Origin: an uncultured Bacilli bacterium
Lineage (GTDB): Bacteria; Bacillota_I; Bacilli_A; RF39; UBA660
Reading direction: 5' to 3'
Assembly (NCBI GenBank): GCA_947589725.1
Contig: CANQCQ010000013.1
Span: 1 to 11,965 of the forward strand
DNA: 11,965 nucleotides
Shown here: positions 1-6,554 of the stretch, piece after piece
How the letters are laid out: each line of letters opens with the position of its first letter
Numbering within the stretch: the stretch's first letter is position 1
The notes under the pieces: generated by a model
Databases searched by the model: none
What the model was told of the DNA's origin: nothing
The model's input: only the letters and a program-made list of their open reading frames with translations
Position numbers and translations under genes: made by a program

Positions 1-1383
1 TTAAGGCAGGATAACGCCGATTTAAGATTAGCGGAATTGGGTTACGATATAGGACTAGTTAAAGAAGAAGATATTTGGCTAACTATGGAGGACGAAGATG
101 TTCCGCCAACCTATAATTTTGCAGAGGAAATTACAATTTTGCCGCTAAAAGCCACCAACAGGGATATTATCTTTAAAAGTGAAGATGATGCCAATAGAAC
201 TGAATCTAACGTTGATAAGTTTTTAGTACATACTAAGGAAGATTTATCTGGAACTTATGGACTACGTATGTATGCTCTTTTAAAAAATGAATCTCGTTTA
301 GAATATTCAATTTTCCGTATAATGATAGTAGAAGGAAATCATCTTGATGATGAATTAGAATATGAGCCTTATGTTGGTGATAAAGAATCTCCTAGTCCTA
401 CTTATCCTCAAGAGGTAAATAGTGTTTTAGGAGATAGTTCAATAAATATAACTGGTAAGAATTTATTAAATTATAATGATTCAAAAGTATCTTTCTTGAG
501 AGCAGATAGTGATGGATATATTAAATCCTCAACTCCAACAGTTGACTCTAGACCTTGGGTTTATTCTCGATGTGAATACTTTCTTGATTTGTTTGAGGGA
601 ACATATATGATATCTATGAATTTTAAAAATAGAGCTACAGTTGGAGACAATAGAGTACGAATTATAGATAAAAATGAGAAATATAAATTATATGCATCTA
701 TAAAAAATATGGATAATTTTAGTAGATCATTTACTTTACCAGAAACATCTAATTTAGCAGTTATAGCAAAAGGAGTTGACGGAGTCTATAGAATTCAAAT
801 CGAGTATGGTGATACATCATCAGATTGGGAACCATATAAGAGTAAGAATATTCCGATAAATTTAGGAACTATTGAATTAAATAAAGTAGGTAATTACCAA
901 GATTATATCTATCAAAATGAAGATAAATGGTATGTTCATCAAGAAGTTGAAAAACAAAAGTTAAATAGTTTAACATTACTTAGTACAAGTAGTGAAGGAA
1001 ATAATAGATGGAGTATGAATATAGATAGTAAGAAGCAATGTGATACAAAACATGAAAAAGCTTTCTTAACAATAGGACAATTAGTAGAAGAAGATGGAAC
1101 AAATAATTTAAAAGATGGCTTTACAATCAAGGATAGAACACTATATTTTTATAGTTCAGAGTGGAAGAATAAATCAAAAGAAGAAGTTGATTCATATTTA
1201 AGAACAAACCCTACATATGTTTATTATCCATTAGATGAAGCCAAAGAATATGAAATAGAAGATACAGGACTAATAGAGCAATTAAACAAAATATATGAGA
1301 ATAACTTATATTCTGGAGTCAACAATATATTTGTAAATAGTAAGACTACATCTTTCCTAGATTATGATTATTATAATAAATAA
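1..1383 (+). CDS. Phage tail/baseplate-type protein fused in frame to an MnmG fragment (5' partial)
   Basis: The frame is open from base 1, so the start lies outside the window; the TTG at 37 is an internal leucine codon, not a start. Codons 1-23 match the conserved block of tRNA-modification protein MnmG/GidA (RQDNADLRL followed by GYDIGLV). Homology I can recognise stops at about bases 64-72. The rest looks like a Firmicutes phage minor structural protein: EPYVGDKESPSPTYPQEV (about 364-417), SSDWEPYKS (about 817-843), a GNYQDYIYQNEDKWYVH segment (about 889-939) and an ending with LIEQLNKIYENNLYSGVNNI. MnmG normally continues for well over 100 residues past this block, so that part is missing. 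The first 240 bases are clearly richer in G+C than what follows. The tail-protein assignment is by remembered motifs. A true fusion, a prophage remnant in mnmG and an assembly chimera all remain possible. Confidence 0.7.
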   Translation, partial: LRQDNADLRLAELGYDIGLVKEEDIWLTMEDEDVPPTYNFAEEITILPLKATNRDIIFKSEDDANRTESNVDKFLVHTKEDLSGTYGLRMYALLKNESRLEYSIFRIMIVEGNHLDDELEYEPYVGDKESPSPTYPQEVNSVLGDSSINITGKNLLNYNDSKVSFLRADSDGYIKSSTPTVDSRPWVYSRCEYFLDLFEGTYMISMNFKNRATVGDNRVRIIDKNEKYKLYASIKNMDNFSRSFTLPETSNLAVIAKGVDGVYRIQIEYGDTSSDWEPYKSKNIPINLGTIELNKVGNYQDYIYQNEDKWYVHQEVEKQKLNSLTLLSTSSEGNNRWSMNIDSKKQCDTKHEKAFLTIGQLVEEDGTNNLKDGFTIKDRTLYFYSSEWKNKSKEEVDSYLRTNPTYVYYPLDEAKEYEIEDTGLIEQLNKIYENNLYSGVNNIFVNSKTTSFLDYDYYNK

Positions 1384-1415
1384 ATGGTTAACAGTTGTTA
1401 ACTGTTTATTTTTTT
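1379..1415 (+). terminator. Strong Rho-independent terminator after the phage-like ORF
   Basis: A 14-bp stem pairs 1379-1392 with 1397-1410 around the loop AGTT, with two G-U pairs, followed by a run of T to 1415. The ORF's stop codon (TAA, 1381-1383) lies inside the 5' arm. It should separate this ORF from the sigma genes. Confidence 0.9.
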
Positions 1416-1416
1416 A

Positions 1417-1445
1417 TTGCTTTAAAATACTTTATGTGCTATAAT
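1417..1445 (+). promoter_or_regulatory. Promoter of the tandem sigma-factor operon
   Basis: TTGCTT (1417-1422), a 17-bp spacer and TATAAT (1440-1445) with an extended -10 TG at 1437-1438. It starts two bases after the previous terminator T-run. The SD (GAGGTGG, 1461-1467) lies 15 bases after the -10, a longer leader than at most other genes here. Confidence 0.85.
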
Positions 1446-1472
1446 ATGTGAAGTTTTAAAGAGGTGGTACAA

Positions 1473-2294
1473 ATGGCTAAGAGTCAAGACTTATTAAGTA
1501 TTTATTATAATGATGTTCATAAATATGATGTTTTAACACAAGATGAGCAACTTGATTTAATAAAAAAGGCTCAAGAAGGAGATATTGCAGCTAGAGATAA
1601 TTTAATTAATTGTAATTTACGACTTGTTATTAGAATTGTAAGTAAGATTAATCATGGCTATGTTAATTTAGATTTAATACAAGATGGTAATGTTGGCCTA
1701 ATAGAAGCAATTGAAAGATTTGATCCTTCAGTAGGATGCAAATTTTCAACTTATGCAGCTTGGTATATTAAAAAAGAAGTATTAGAAGGAAAAAATAAAT
1801 TTACTACAGTAAAATATTCTAATAAATTTTTAGTTCTTTGGACTAAATATAAAAAATTAAAAAAAATACTAGTAGATACTAAAAAGAGTTTTAACAAAGA
1901 GTCTCTAGCAAAGAACTTAAATGTATCTTTAGATTTTGTAAATATGCTTGAGAACGCTGAATTAATGGAAAGTAAATTATCTATCGAGGAACCTGCAAAT
2001 AAAGATGAAACAGAAAAAAGAAAAGTAGGGGACATTTTACAATCTGATTTTGGTAATCCAGAATCAATATTAATAAAAAATGATACTAAAAAAACTGTTG
2101 AAGATTTATTAAATGATATTCTAGATTCTAGAGAAAAAGATATTATAAAAAAGTATTATGGATTTGATAAAGATCCTATGACACTAACTGCAATTGGACA
2201 AGAATATAATATAACTAAAGAAAGAGTAAGACAAATAAAAGAAAAATCAATTAAAAAAATAAGATCTTCTAGTAGTGTAAGAAATATTATTTAA
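1473..2294 (+). CDS. Sigma-70 family RNA polymerase sigma factor (first of a tandem pair)
   Basis: This 273-residue protein has the RpoD-type core without region 1.1. A region 1.2-like start is followed by region 2 (NLRLVIRI, DLIQDGNVGLIEAIERFDP at about 67-85, FSTYAAWYI at 91-99) and a region 4 helix-turn-helix ending TKERVRQIKEKSIKKI with ERVRQI at 250-255. It should bind core RNA polymerase and direct it to a promoter class. Where RpoD has WWIRQAIT in region 2.4, this protein has WYIKKEVL, so the residues that usually read the -10 box differ; the region 3.0 stretch after it is also diverged. The in-frame GTG at 1464 lies within the SD GAGGTGG (1461-1467); ATG 1473 sits six bases downstream and is the start chosen. 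It shares a transcript with the second sigma gene. A housekeeping role is unlikely given the changes; the regulon is unknown. Confidence 0.9.
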   Translation: MAKSQDLLSIYYNDVHKYDVLTQDEQLDLIKKAQEGDIAARDNLINCNLRLVIRIVSKINHGYVNLDLIQDGNVGLIEAIERFDPSVGCKFSTYAAWYIKKEVLEGKNKFTTVKYSNKFLVLWTKYKKLKKILVDTKKSFNKESLAKNLNVSLDFVNMLENAELMESKLSIEEPANKDETEKRKVGDILQSDFGNPESILIKNDTKKTVEDLLNDILDSREKDIIKKYYGFDKDPMTLTAIGQEYNITKERVRQIKEKSIKKIRSSSSVRNII

Positions 2295-2308
2295 AAGTAG
2301 GAGAATAT

Positions 2309-3154
2309 ATGGCATACATTGATAATGATTTAAAAAATTCTACTTTTGGTTTATATTTAAAAGATATTAAAGATTTTAAACAATTAAGTAGAGAAGAAGA
2401 ACAAACTTATTTTAAAAAAGCTCAAGAAGGAGATTTAGAAGCTAAAAAGACTTTGATATATGCTAATTTAGGATTAGTTATATCTATCGCTTTGAAACTT
2501 TCTGGAAGTAGCGCATATTTAATTGATTTAATACAAGATGGTAATATTGGTTTAATTGATGCTATTGATAAATTTGATCCATCACTAGGATACAAATTTT
2601 CAACATATGCATATTGGTATATAAGAAAAGAAATTGTATTAGGTATGGAGAATAAAAATTTAATAAAATTATCAAGAAGTCATAGAGAAAGATATTACAA
2701 ATTTAAGAATGCAAAAGAACATCTAGAAGATCTAGAAGAAGAAATAACTGATGATAACTTAATGAAAGAATTAAATATTTCAAAAAGTACTCTAAAAAAA
2801 CTTAAAGAGTTTGATTTATATAATAATTACTTAAGTTTAGAAAATGAATTTACATCCACAAAAGGTAATAAAGTTACATTTGGTGAATGTATTGGAAATT
2901 TTACTAATGATCCAGAAAGTCAATATATAAATAAAGAATTGAATAAGAAAGTAAAAAATGCAATAACTAATACTTTAACAGCTAGAGAAAAAGATATAAT
3001 AAAGAAAAGATTTGGTTTTGATAAGGAGCCTATGACTTTAGTTGAGGTAGGAAAAGAATATAATTTAACTAAAGAAAGAGTAAGACAAATAGAAATCAAA
3101 GCTAAGAAAAAAATAAAAAAATTAACTGATTTAAATACATATTATTATGATTAA
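2309..3154 (+). CDS. Sigma-70 family RNA polymerase sigma factor (second of a tandem pair)
   Basis: A 281-residue paralogue of the gene before it, starting 14 bases after its stop with the SD TAGGAG and no promoter of its own visible. The core is the same: a LYLKDIKDFKQLSREEE start, NLGLVISIA, DLIQDGNIGLIDAIDKFDP, FSTYAYWYIRKE (F97 onward) and a C-terminal LTAREKDIIKKRFGFDKEPM block with ERVRQIEIKAKKK from residue 256. Region 3.0 (LIKLSRSHRERYYKF) is closer to the usual RpoD form than in the first copy. Region 2.4 again has K where RpoD has the -12-reading Q, and V where it has T. Similarity between the copies is strongest in regions 2 and 4 and weak in region 3, as expected from an old duplication followed by divergence. 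Assignment to the family is secure; which promoters it reads is not visible. Confidence 0.9.
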   Translation: MAYIDNDLKNSTFGLYLKDIKDFKQLSREEEQTYFKKAQEGDLEAKKTLIYANLGLVISIALKLSGSSAYLIDLIQDGNIGLIDAIDKFDPSLGYKFSTYAYWYIRKEIVLGMENKNLIKLSRSHRERYYKFKNAKEHLEDLEEEITDDNLMKELNISKSTLKKLKEFDLYNNYLSLENEFTSTKGNKVTFGECIGNFTNDPESQYINKELNKKVKNAITNTLTAREKDIIKKRFGFDKEPMTLVEVGKEYNLTKERVRQIEIKAKKKIKKLTDLNTYYYD

Positions 3155-3163
3155 TATATTTAT

Positions 3164-3195
3164 AAAAAGAAATATCTACCTCTACTTCTTTTTTT
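3164..3195 (+). terminator. Weak terminator after the sigma pair
   Basis: AAAAAGAA (3164-3171) can pair with TTCTTTTT (3186-3193) around a 14-base loop, ending in a T-run to 3195. The stem has only one G-C pair, so termination may be partial. Confidence 0.45.
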
Positions 3196-3196
3196 C

Positions 3197-3205
3197 TGTT
3201 ATACT
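3197..3205 (+). promoter_or_regulatory. Extended -10 promoter of the anchored-protein gene
   Basis: TG (3197-3198) plus one base plus TATACT (3200-3205); no good -35 lies 17 bp upstream. It starts two bases after the preceding T-run. The SD begins at 3212, the position where transcription would be expected to start. Confidence 0.7.
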
Positions 3206-3211
3206 AGTTGT

Positions 3212-3218
3212 AGGGTGA
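3212..3218 (+). promoter_or_regulatory. Ribosome binding site that decides the start of the 3224 gene
   Basis: AGGGTGA. The in-frame GTG at 3215 lies inside this site and cannot use it; the GTG at 3224 is five bases downstream and directly precedes a lysine run and membrane segment. Confidence 0.7.
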
Positions 3219-3223
3219 CTTGT

Positions 3224-3937
3224 GTGAAGAAAAAAATAATTATTATATTGCTATTTTTATTTATTCTTTTATTAATAGGTTATAAGAGTTATAACTTGTA
3301 TATTTATAAAACAGATAAGATAATAGCTCTAAAAAAAGGAAAAGATTTATCAATTTCATTAGAAGAAGTTGAGACAAATAATAAAATAGGTAATTTAAGT
3401 TTTTATTTAGATCCTATGATGTATCAGTATGATGGTATTGATAAATATACTAAATATGAAGATACTACTACTTTACCTTTATCCGATGCTTTAGATAATA
3501 CAGTTACAAGTATTCAATCTAAAGAGTTAAGTAAATCTACAATTAAAGTTAGTTATATTAATAGTGTAGTTAAAAATACTTGTCGAAATGATAAGTATTT
3601 AGGATTAGAAGCTTATTTAAATTTAGTTTTAAATACTGATTTTAATACAGAAGTTAACGTTATAAAATATTATCTTGATAATAGTAATTCTAATCTTTCA
3701 ATAATAAGTTCTAATAAGAAGATAAAGCTTAAATATATTTCTAATTTAGTTATTAATAATATTGATTTAAAAGGTAGTGTTAGTTTTTTTGATAAGTTAA
3801 ATGGTTATATTTCTAGTGATGAAGATAATAAGTATGCTGTTGTCTTTAATAATGAAGATATGTATAAATTTAGTTTTACAAAAGATTATACGGATGATGA
3901 TATAATTTCTATTGTAGAAACTTTTAAATTTAATTAG
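3224..3937 (+). CDS. Membrane-anchored extracytoplasmic protein of unknown function
   Basis: I do not recognise this 237-residue protein. It opens with MKKK and a run of about 19 hydrophobic residues (IIIILLFLFILLLIGY), with no lipobox and no clear signal-peptidase site, so it is most likely held by one N-terminal membrane segment with the remainder outside. The outer part is rich in Asn, Ser, Asp and Lys, with alternating hydrophobic residues suggesting beta structure, and contains one cysteine (KNTCRND). It lies alone between the weak terminator after the sigma pair and the terminator before prs, with its own extended -10 promoter. Nothing in the neighbourhood gives it a function. It could be a target of the upstream sigma factors, but the sequence offers no evidence for that beyond position. 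Confidence 0.75.
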   Translation: MKKKIIIILLFLFILLLIGYKSYNLYIYKTDKIIALKKGKDLSISLEEVETNNKIGNLSFYLDPMMYQYDGIDKYTKYEDTTTLPLSDALDNTVTSIQSKELSKSTIKVSYINSVVKNTCRNDKYLGLEAYLNLVLNTDFNTEVNVIKYYLDNSNSNLSIISSNKKIKLKYISNLVINNIDLKGSVSFFDKLNGYISSDEDNKYAVVFNNEDMYKFSFTKDYTDDDIISIVETFKFN

Positions 3938-3948
3938 TGGGGTATTAA

Positions 3949-4047
3949 ATGATAAATTTAGGTATTAATAATTTTAAATTAGTTAGTAGATTAGAGTTAT
4001 TTTTAATGTATATTGTTTTAGTATCTTGTAATTTATTAGGAAATTGA
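3949..4047 (+). CDS. Possible 32-residue hydrophobic small protein
   Basis: ATG at 3949 follows GTGGGG (3937-3942) at a spacing of six bases and opens a short frame reading MINLGINNFKLVSRLELF, then a hydrophobic run LMYIVLVSCNLLGN. The TGA stop (4045-4047) falls inside the terminator stem, as the stop codons of several neighbouring genes do. It would be read through from the gene before it, whose stop is 11 bases upstream. The length is short enough for chance in such AT-rich DNA. Confidence 0.35.
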   Translation: MINLGINNFKLVSRLELFLMYIVLVSCNLLGN

Positions 4048-4068
4048 GTTGAATCTCAATTTCTTTTT
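4038..4068 (+). terminator. Rho-independent terminator before prs
   Basis: AGGAAATTGAG (4038-4048) pairs with CTCAATTTCTT (4055-4065), with one G-U pair and loop TTGAAT, followed by T to 4068. Confidence 0.85.
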
Positions 4069-4076
4069 GTTATAAT
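4068..4076 (+). promoter_or_regulatory. Extended -10 promoter of prs-murI
   Basis: TG (4068-4069), one base, then a perfect TATAAT (4071-4076). The first T is the last base of the terminator T-run. SD AGGAGG begins at 4082, five bases after the -10. Confidence 0.8.
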
Positions 4077-4095
4077 GTTTTAGGAGGTAGAAGTA

Positions 4096-5181
4096 ATGAA
4101 TGATTTGAAAATGATTATCATGGATAATTTTAAGGAAGAAGGAGAAAAAATTGTTAAAAAGCTTGGTGATGATTCTTTTGTAAGTCATAATGCTGTTAGA
4201 TTTAGTAATGGAGAAGGTAAAGCTAATATTACTGGTAAAATAAGAGGGGAAGATGTTTTTATAATTTCGGATGTTGGAAATTATGGAATTACTTATAAGA
4301 TGCAAGGTATAAATCAAAGAATGAGCCCTGATGATCATTTTCAAGATATAAAAAGAATAATAGCTGCTATGTCTGGACAAGCAAGTGAGTTAACTGTTGT
4401 TATGCCTCTATTATATGAATCTCGTCAACATCGTAAAAAGCCTAAAGAAAGTCTTGATTGTGCTTTAGCATTAAGAGAATTAGAATATTTAGGAGTAGAT
4501 AGAATTATCACAGTTGATTGTCATGATCCTAATGTTTGTAATGCTGTTCCAACAATGCAATTTGAAAATTTTTATCCTACAAATGAAATATTAACTGAAA
4601 TTATTAAATCAGAAAATACTAATGATTTATTAGTTATTAGTCCTGATCAAGGAGCTATGGATAGAGCAAAAAATTTTACTGATATATTAGAAGTTGAAAC
4701 TGGAGTCTTTTATAAGAGAAGAGATACTTCTAGAATAGTTAATGGGAAAAATCTTATTGTTGAACATGTTTATATGGGACCAGATGTTGCAGGTAAAAAT
4801 ATAATTGTAGTAGATGATATGATAGCAAGTGGTGGCTCTATGCTTGATGTTGCTAAAAAGTTAAAAGAAAATGGCGCAAATGAAGTTATGCTAGTCGCAA
4901 CTTTTTCATTATTTACTGAGGGAATAGAAAAATTTGATAAAGCTAATAAATGTGGTATATTTGATAAACTATATACAACTAATTTAACTTATATCCCAAA
5001 ATCTTATACTGAAAAAGAGTGGTTTAAAGTAGTTGATTGCTCAGATAAATTAGCTCTTATAATTAAAACTATTCATGAGCATAAATCATTGAAGCCTCTA
5101 AATAATGGGAAAGATAAGGTTAAAAAGTTATTAGATGAAAAAAATAATTTAGAAAAAATAAAAAAATATAAAAGTGAGTGA
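4096..5181 (+). CDS. prs: Ribose-phosphate pyrophosphokinase (PRPP synthetase), divergent form
   Basis: The enzyme makes phosphoribosyl pyrophosphate from ribose 5-phosphate and ATP in the cytosol, feeding nucleotide, histidine, tryptophan and NAD synthesis. Visible family marks are an N-terminal FSNGE (FSDGE in standard enzymes), SRQHRK for the catalytic flexible loop (standard ARQDRK), VDCHDP for the metal-binding DLH region, and the PRPP loop VVDDMIASGGSM at about 238-249 (standard DDMIDTGGT). At 361 residues it is about 45 longer than the usual 315; part of this is a lysine-rich C-terminal tail of about 35 residues. It belongs to a divergent branch and does not resemble the usual housekeeping Prs closely. 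Start ATG 4096 has SD AGGAGG (4082-4087). murI begins just after its stop, so the two are translated from one message. A different phosphoribosyl-type product cannot be excluded. Confidence 0.85.
   Translation: MNDLKMIIMDNFKEEGEKIVKKLGDDSFVSHNAVRFSNGEGKANITGKIRGEDVFIISDVGNYGITYKMQGINQRMSPDDHFQDIKRIIAAMSGQASELTVVMPLLYESRQHRKKPKESLDCALALRELEYLGVDRIITVDCHDPNVCNAVPTMQFENFYPTNEILTEIIKSENTNDLLVISPDQGAMDRAKNFTDILEVETGVFYKRRDTSRIVNGKNLIVEHVYMGPDVAGKNIIVVDDMIASGGSMLDVAKKLKENGANEVMLVATFSLFTEGIEKFDKANKCGIFDKLYTTNLTYIPKSYTEKEWFKVVDCSDKLALIIKTIHEHKSLKPLNNGKDKVKKLLDEKNNLEKIKKYKSE
5173..5178 (+). promoter_or_regulatory. Ribosome binding site that decides the murI start
   Basis: AGTGAG inside the end of prs. 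GTG 5178 overlaps it and ATG 5181 is only two bases away; ATG 5187 is eight bases downstream and gives the standard racemase opening MIGVFDSGIGG. Confidence 0.5.
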
Positions 5182-5186
5182 TGAAT

Positions 5187-5912
5187 ATGATAGGAGTATT
5201 TGATTCAGGTATAGGAGGATTAAATATTTTAAAGGAATTAACTAAATTACTTCCTGATTATACTTTTGTTTATTATGCTGATAGTATTCATAATCCTTAT
5301 GGAGAAAAAAGTGATGAAAAACTTATGAGTATTTGTTCTTATATAATTAGATTTCTTAGATCAATGGATTGTAAAATTATTGTAATTGCTTGTAATACAG
5401 CTACTACAAGATGTATGAAAAAACTAAGAGAAAAGTATAAAGATTTAATATTTGTTGGAACTGTTCCAGCTATTAAAATGGCATGTGATCAAAATTTTAA
5501 ACATACCCTTGTTTTAGCAACTCCAGCAACAATACAAAGTGAAAGAACAGAAGAACTTGTAAGAGATAATAAAAAGTCTGAACAAGAAATTTATCTTTTA
5601 CCTTGTTATGGTTTAGCAAATGCAATAGAAAAAAATAATAAGGAAGAAATTAATCGTATATTAGATGAAATATATAATAAATATAAGGATATTGAAATAG
5701 ACTCAATAGTATTAGGATGTACTCATTATCCAAATATAAAAGAAGAAATTCAAGAAAGATTTCCGAAAGCTACTTTATTAGATGGCTCATTAGGAGTAGC
5801 AAATGAAGTTAAAAGACAAGTGCAGCTAAATAATATAGAAGCTGAAGATAAATTTGTTTCTGGCAATGTATTATATTTTGATAGTGAAGATGAAAGGGAC
5901 TTTTTTTACTAA
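5187..5912 (+). CDS. murI: Glutamate racemase
   Basis: The enzyme interconverts L- and D-glutamate in the cytosol and supplies D-Glu for the peptidoglycan stem peptide, so this organism makes a cell wall. It is a cofactor-independent racemase of the Asp/Glu family: GVFDSGIGG at the N-terminus with the conserved Asp, the first catalytic cysteine in IACNTAT, and the second in LGCTHYP. The 241 residues are slightly short of the usual 260-270, with a short C-terminus ending DERDFFY. It follows prs without a promoter; the distance from the prs stop (5179-5181) to this start is five bases, which suggests coupled translation. Upstream alternatives GTG 5178 and ATG 5181 would add three and two residues and overlap prs. 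The identification is secure; the exact start is less so. Confidence 0.93.
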   Translation: MIGVFDSGIGGLNILKELTKLLPDYTFVYYADSIHNPYGEKSDEKLMSICSYIIRFLRSMDCKIIVIACNTATTRCMKKLREKYKDLIFVGTVPAIKMACDQNFKHTLVLATPATIQSERTEELVRDNKKSEQEIYLLPCYGLANAIEKNNKEEINRILDEIYNKYKDIEIDSIVLGCTHYPNIKEEIQERFPKATLLDGSLGVANEVKRQVQLNNIEAEDKFVSGNVLYFDSEDERDFFY

Positions 5913-5923
5913 ATATCCTTTTT
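5892..5923 (+). terminator. Weak terminator at the end of murI
   Basis: GAAAGGG (5892-5898) can pair with TCCTTTT (5916-5922), with G-U ends, around a 17-base loop that contains the murI stop codon; T-run 5919-5923. Confidence 0.45.
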
Positions 5924-5924
5924 C

Positions 5925-5953
5925 TTTACTAAAAATTTAATTTAACATATAAT
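5925..5953 (+). promoter_or_regulatory. Promoter of the acyltransferase pair
   Basis: TTTACT (5925-5930), a 17-bp spacer and TATAAT (5948-5953). SD AGGTGA begins at 5960, six bases after the -10. Confidence 0.75.
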
Positions 5954-5969
5954 TGGAATAGGTGATATG

Positions 5970-6554
5970 ATGGACACTTTATTTTACAAGATAGTTAAAC
6001 CTATAGTCAAAGTTTTATTCTATATTTTATATAGACCAACTGTTATTGGATATGACAATATTCCAAAAGATGGTCCTTTAGTCTTAGCTGGCAATCATAC
6101 TAAATGGTTAGATCCTATTATGTTGGTTTCTATAAATAAAAGACAAGTTCATTTTTTGTCTAAAATAGAATTATTTAAAGGTATTACTAAACCTATTGTT
6201 AAAGGAATGGGAGCAATTCCTGTAAATAGAGGAGTTCATGATGGATCTTCTCTAATAACCGCAATTGATTATTTAAATAAAAATGCTTGTATTGGAATAT
6301 TTCCAGAAGGAACAATAAATAGAACAAATGATATAATAATGCCCTTTAAAATAGGAGCTGTTAAAATGAGTCAAAGTACTAATGCTACTTTAATACCATT
6401 TGCTATTACAGGAAGTTATAAATTATTTAGAAAAGGAATAAAAATTGAGTTTTTTAAACCTATTAAATTAACATCTGATTTAACTAAATCTAATGATAAA
6501 TTAATGAAAGTAGTAAGAAATGGCATTATTAAAAATGGAGGTTTACATGATTAA
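5970..6554 (+). CDS. plsC: 1-acyl-glycerol-3-phosphate acyltransferase family protein (PlsC-like)
   Basis: A membrane-associated enzyme of the PlsC superfamily, which transfers an acyl group to lysophosphatidate in phospholipid synthesis. The 194 residues carry the expected blocks: NHTKWLD (N42, H43, D48; the catalytic NHx4D), a PVNR-type second block (IPVNRG, 83-88), FPEGT (111-115) and IPFAITGSY. The N-terminal stretch up to residue 21 is amphipathic to hydrophobic and may hold it on the membrane. ATG 5967 is one base from the SD AGGTGA (5960-5965), so ATG 5970 at four bases is preferred. The stop overlaps the next gene by eight bases. Length is typical of minimal PlsC proteins. Whether this copy or its neighbour is the main PlsC cannot be told from the sequence; this one has the more normal form. 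Confidence 0.9.
   Translation: MDTLFYKIVKPIVKVLFYILYRPTVIGYDNIPKDGPLVLAGNHTKWLDPIMLVSINKRQVHFLSKIELFKGITKPIVKGMGAIPVNRGVHDGSSLITAIDYLNKNACIGIFPEGTINRTNDIIMPFKIGAVKMSQSTNATLIPFAITGSYKLFRKGIKIEFFKPIKLTSDLTKSNDKLMKVVRNGIIKNGGLHD

Noticed and set aside
37..39. TTG as a start codon for the first gene
   Set aside because: The frame is open upstream to base 1 and encodes conserved MnmG residues, so this is an internal codon.
939..1130. 63-codon open frame on the - strand
   Set aside because: Antisense to the phage-type gene, with no SD and composition explained by the gene opposite.
1751..2035. 94-codon open frame on the - strand
   Set aside because: Lies wholly inside the first sigma gene, whose region 2-4 motifs are clear on the + strand.
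3938..4095. Riboswitch or attenuator leader upstream of prs
   Set aside because: The hairpin at 4038-4068 lies before the prs -10 box, so it ends the upstream transcript; the prs leader is too short for a riboswitch.
4036..4380. 114-codon open frame on the - strand
   Set aside because: Opposes the N-terminal part of prs, including the FSNGE motif; no SD or promoter on that strand.
5901..5940. Direct repeat of a CTTT-ACTAAA type at the end of murI
   Set aside because: Short, T-rich and imperfect; explained by the weak terminator and the -35 box.
6520..6546. Upstream ATG for the second acyltransferase
   Set aside because: No SD; the TGGAGG at 6537-6542 serves ATG 6547.
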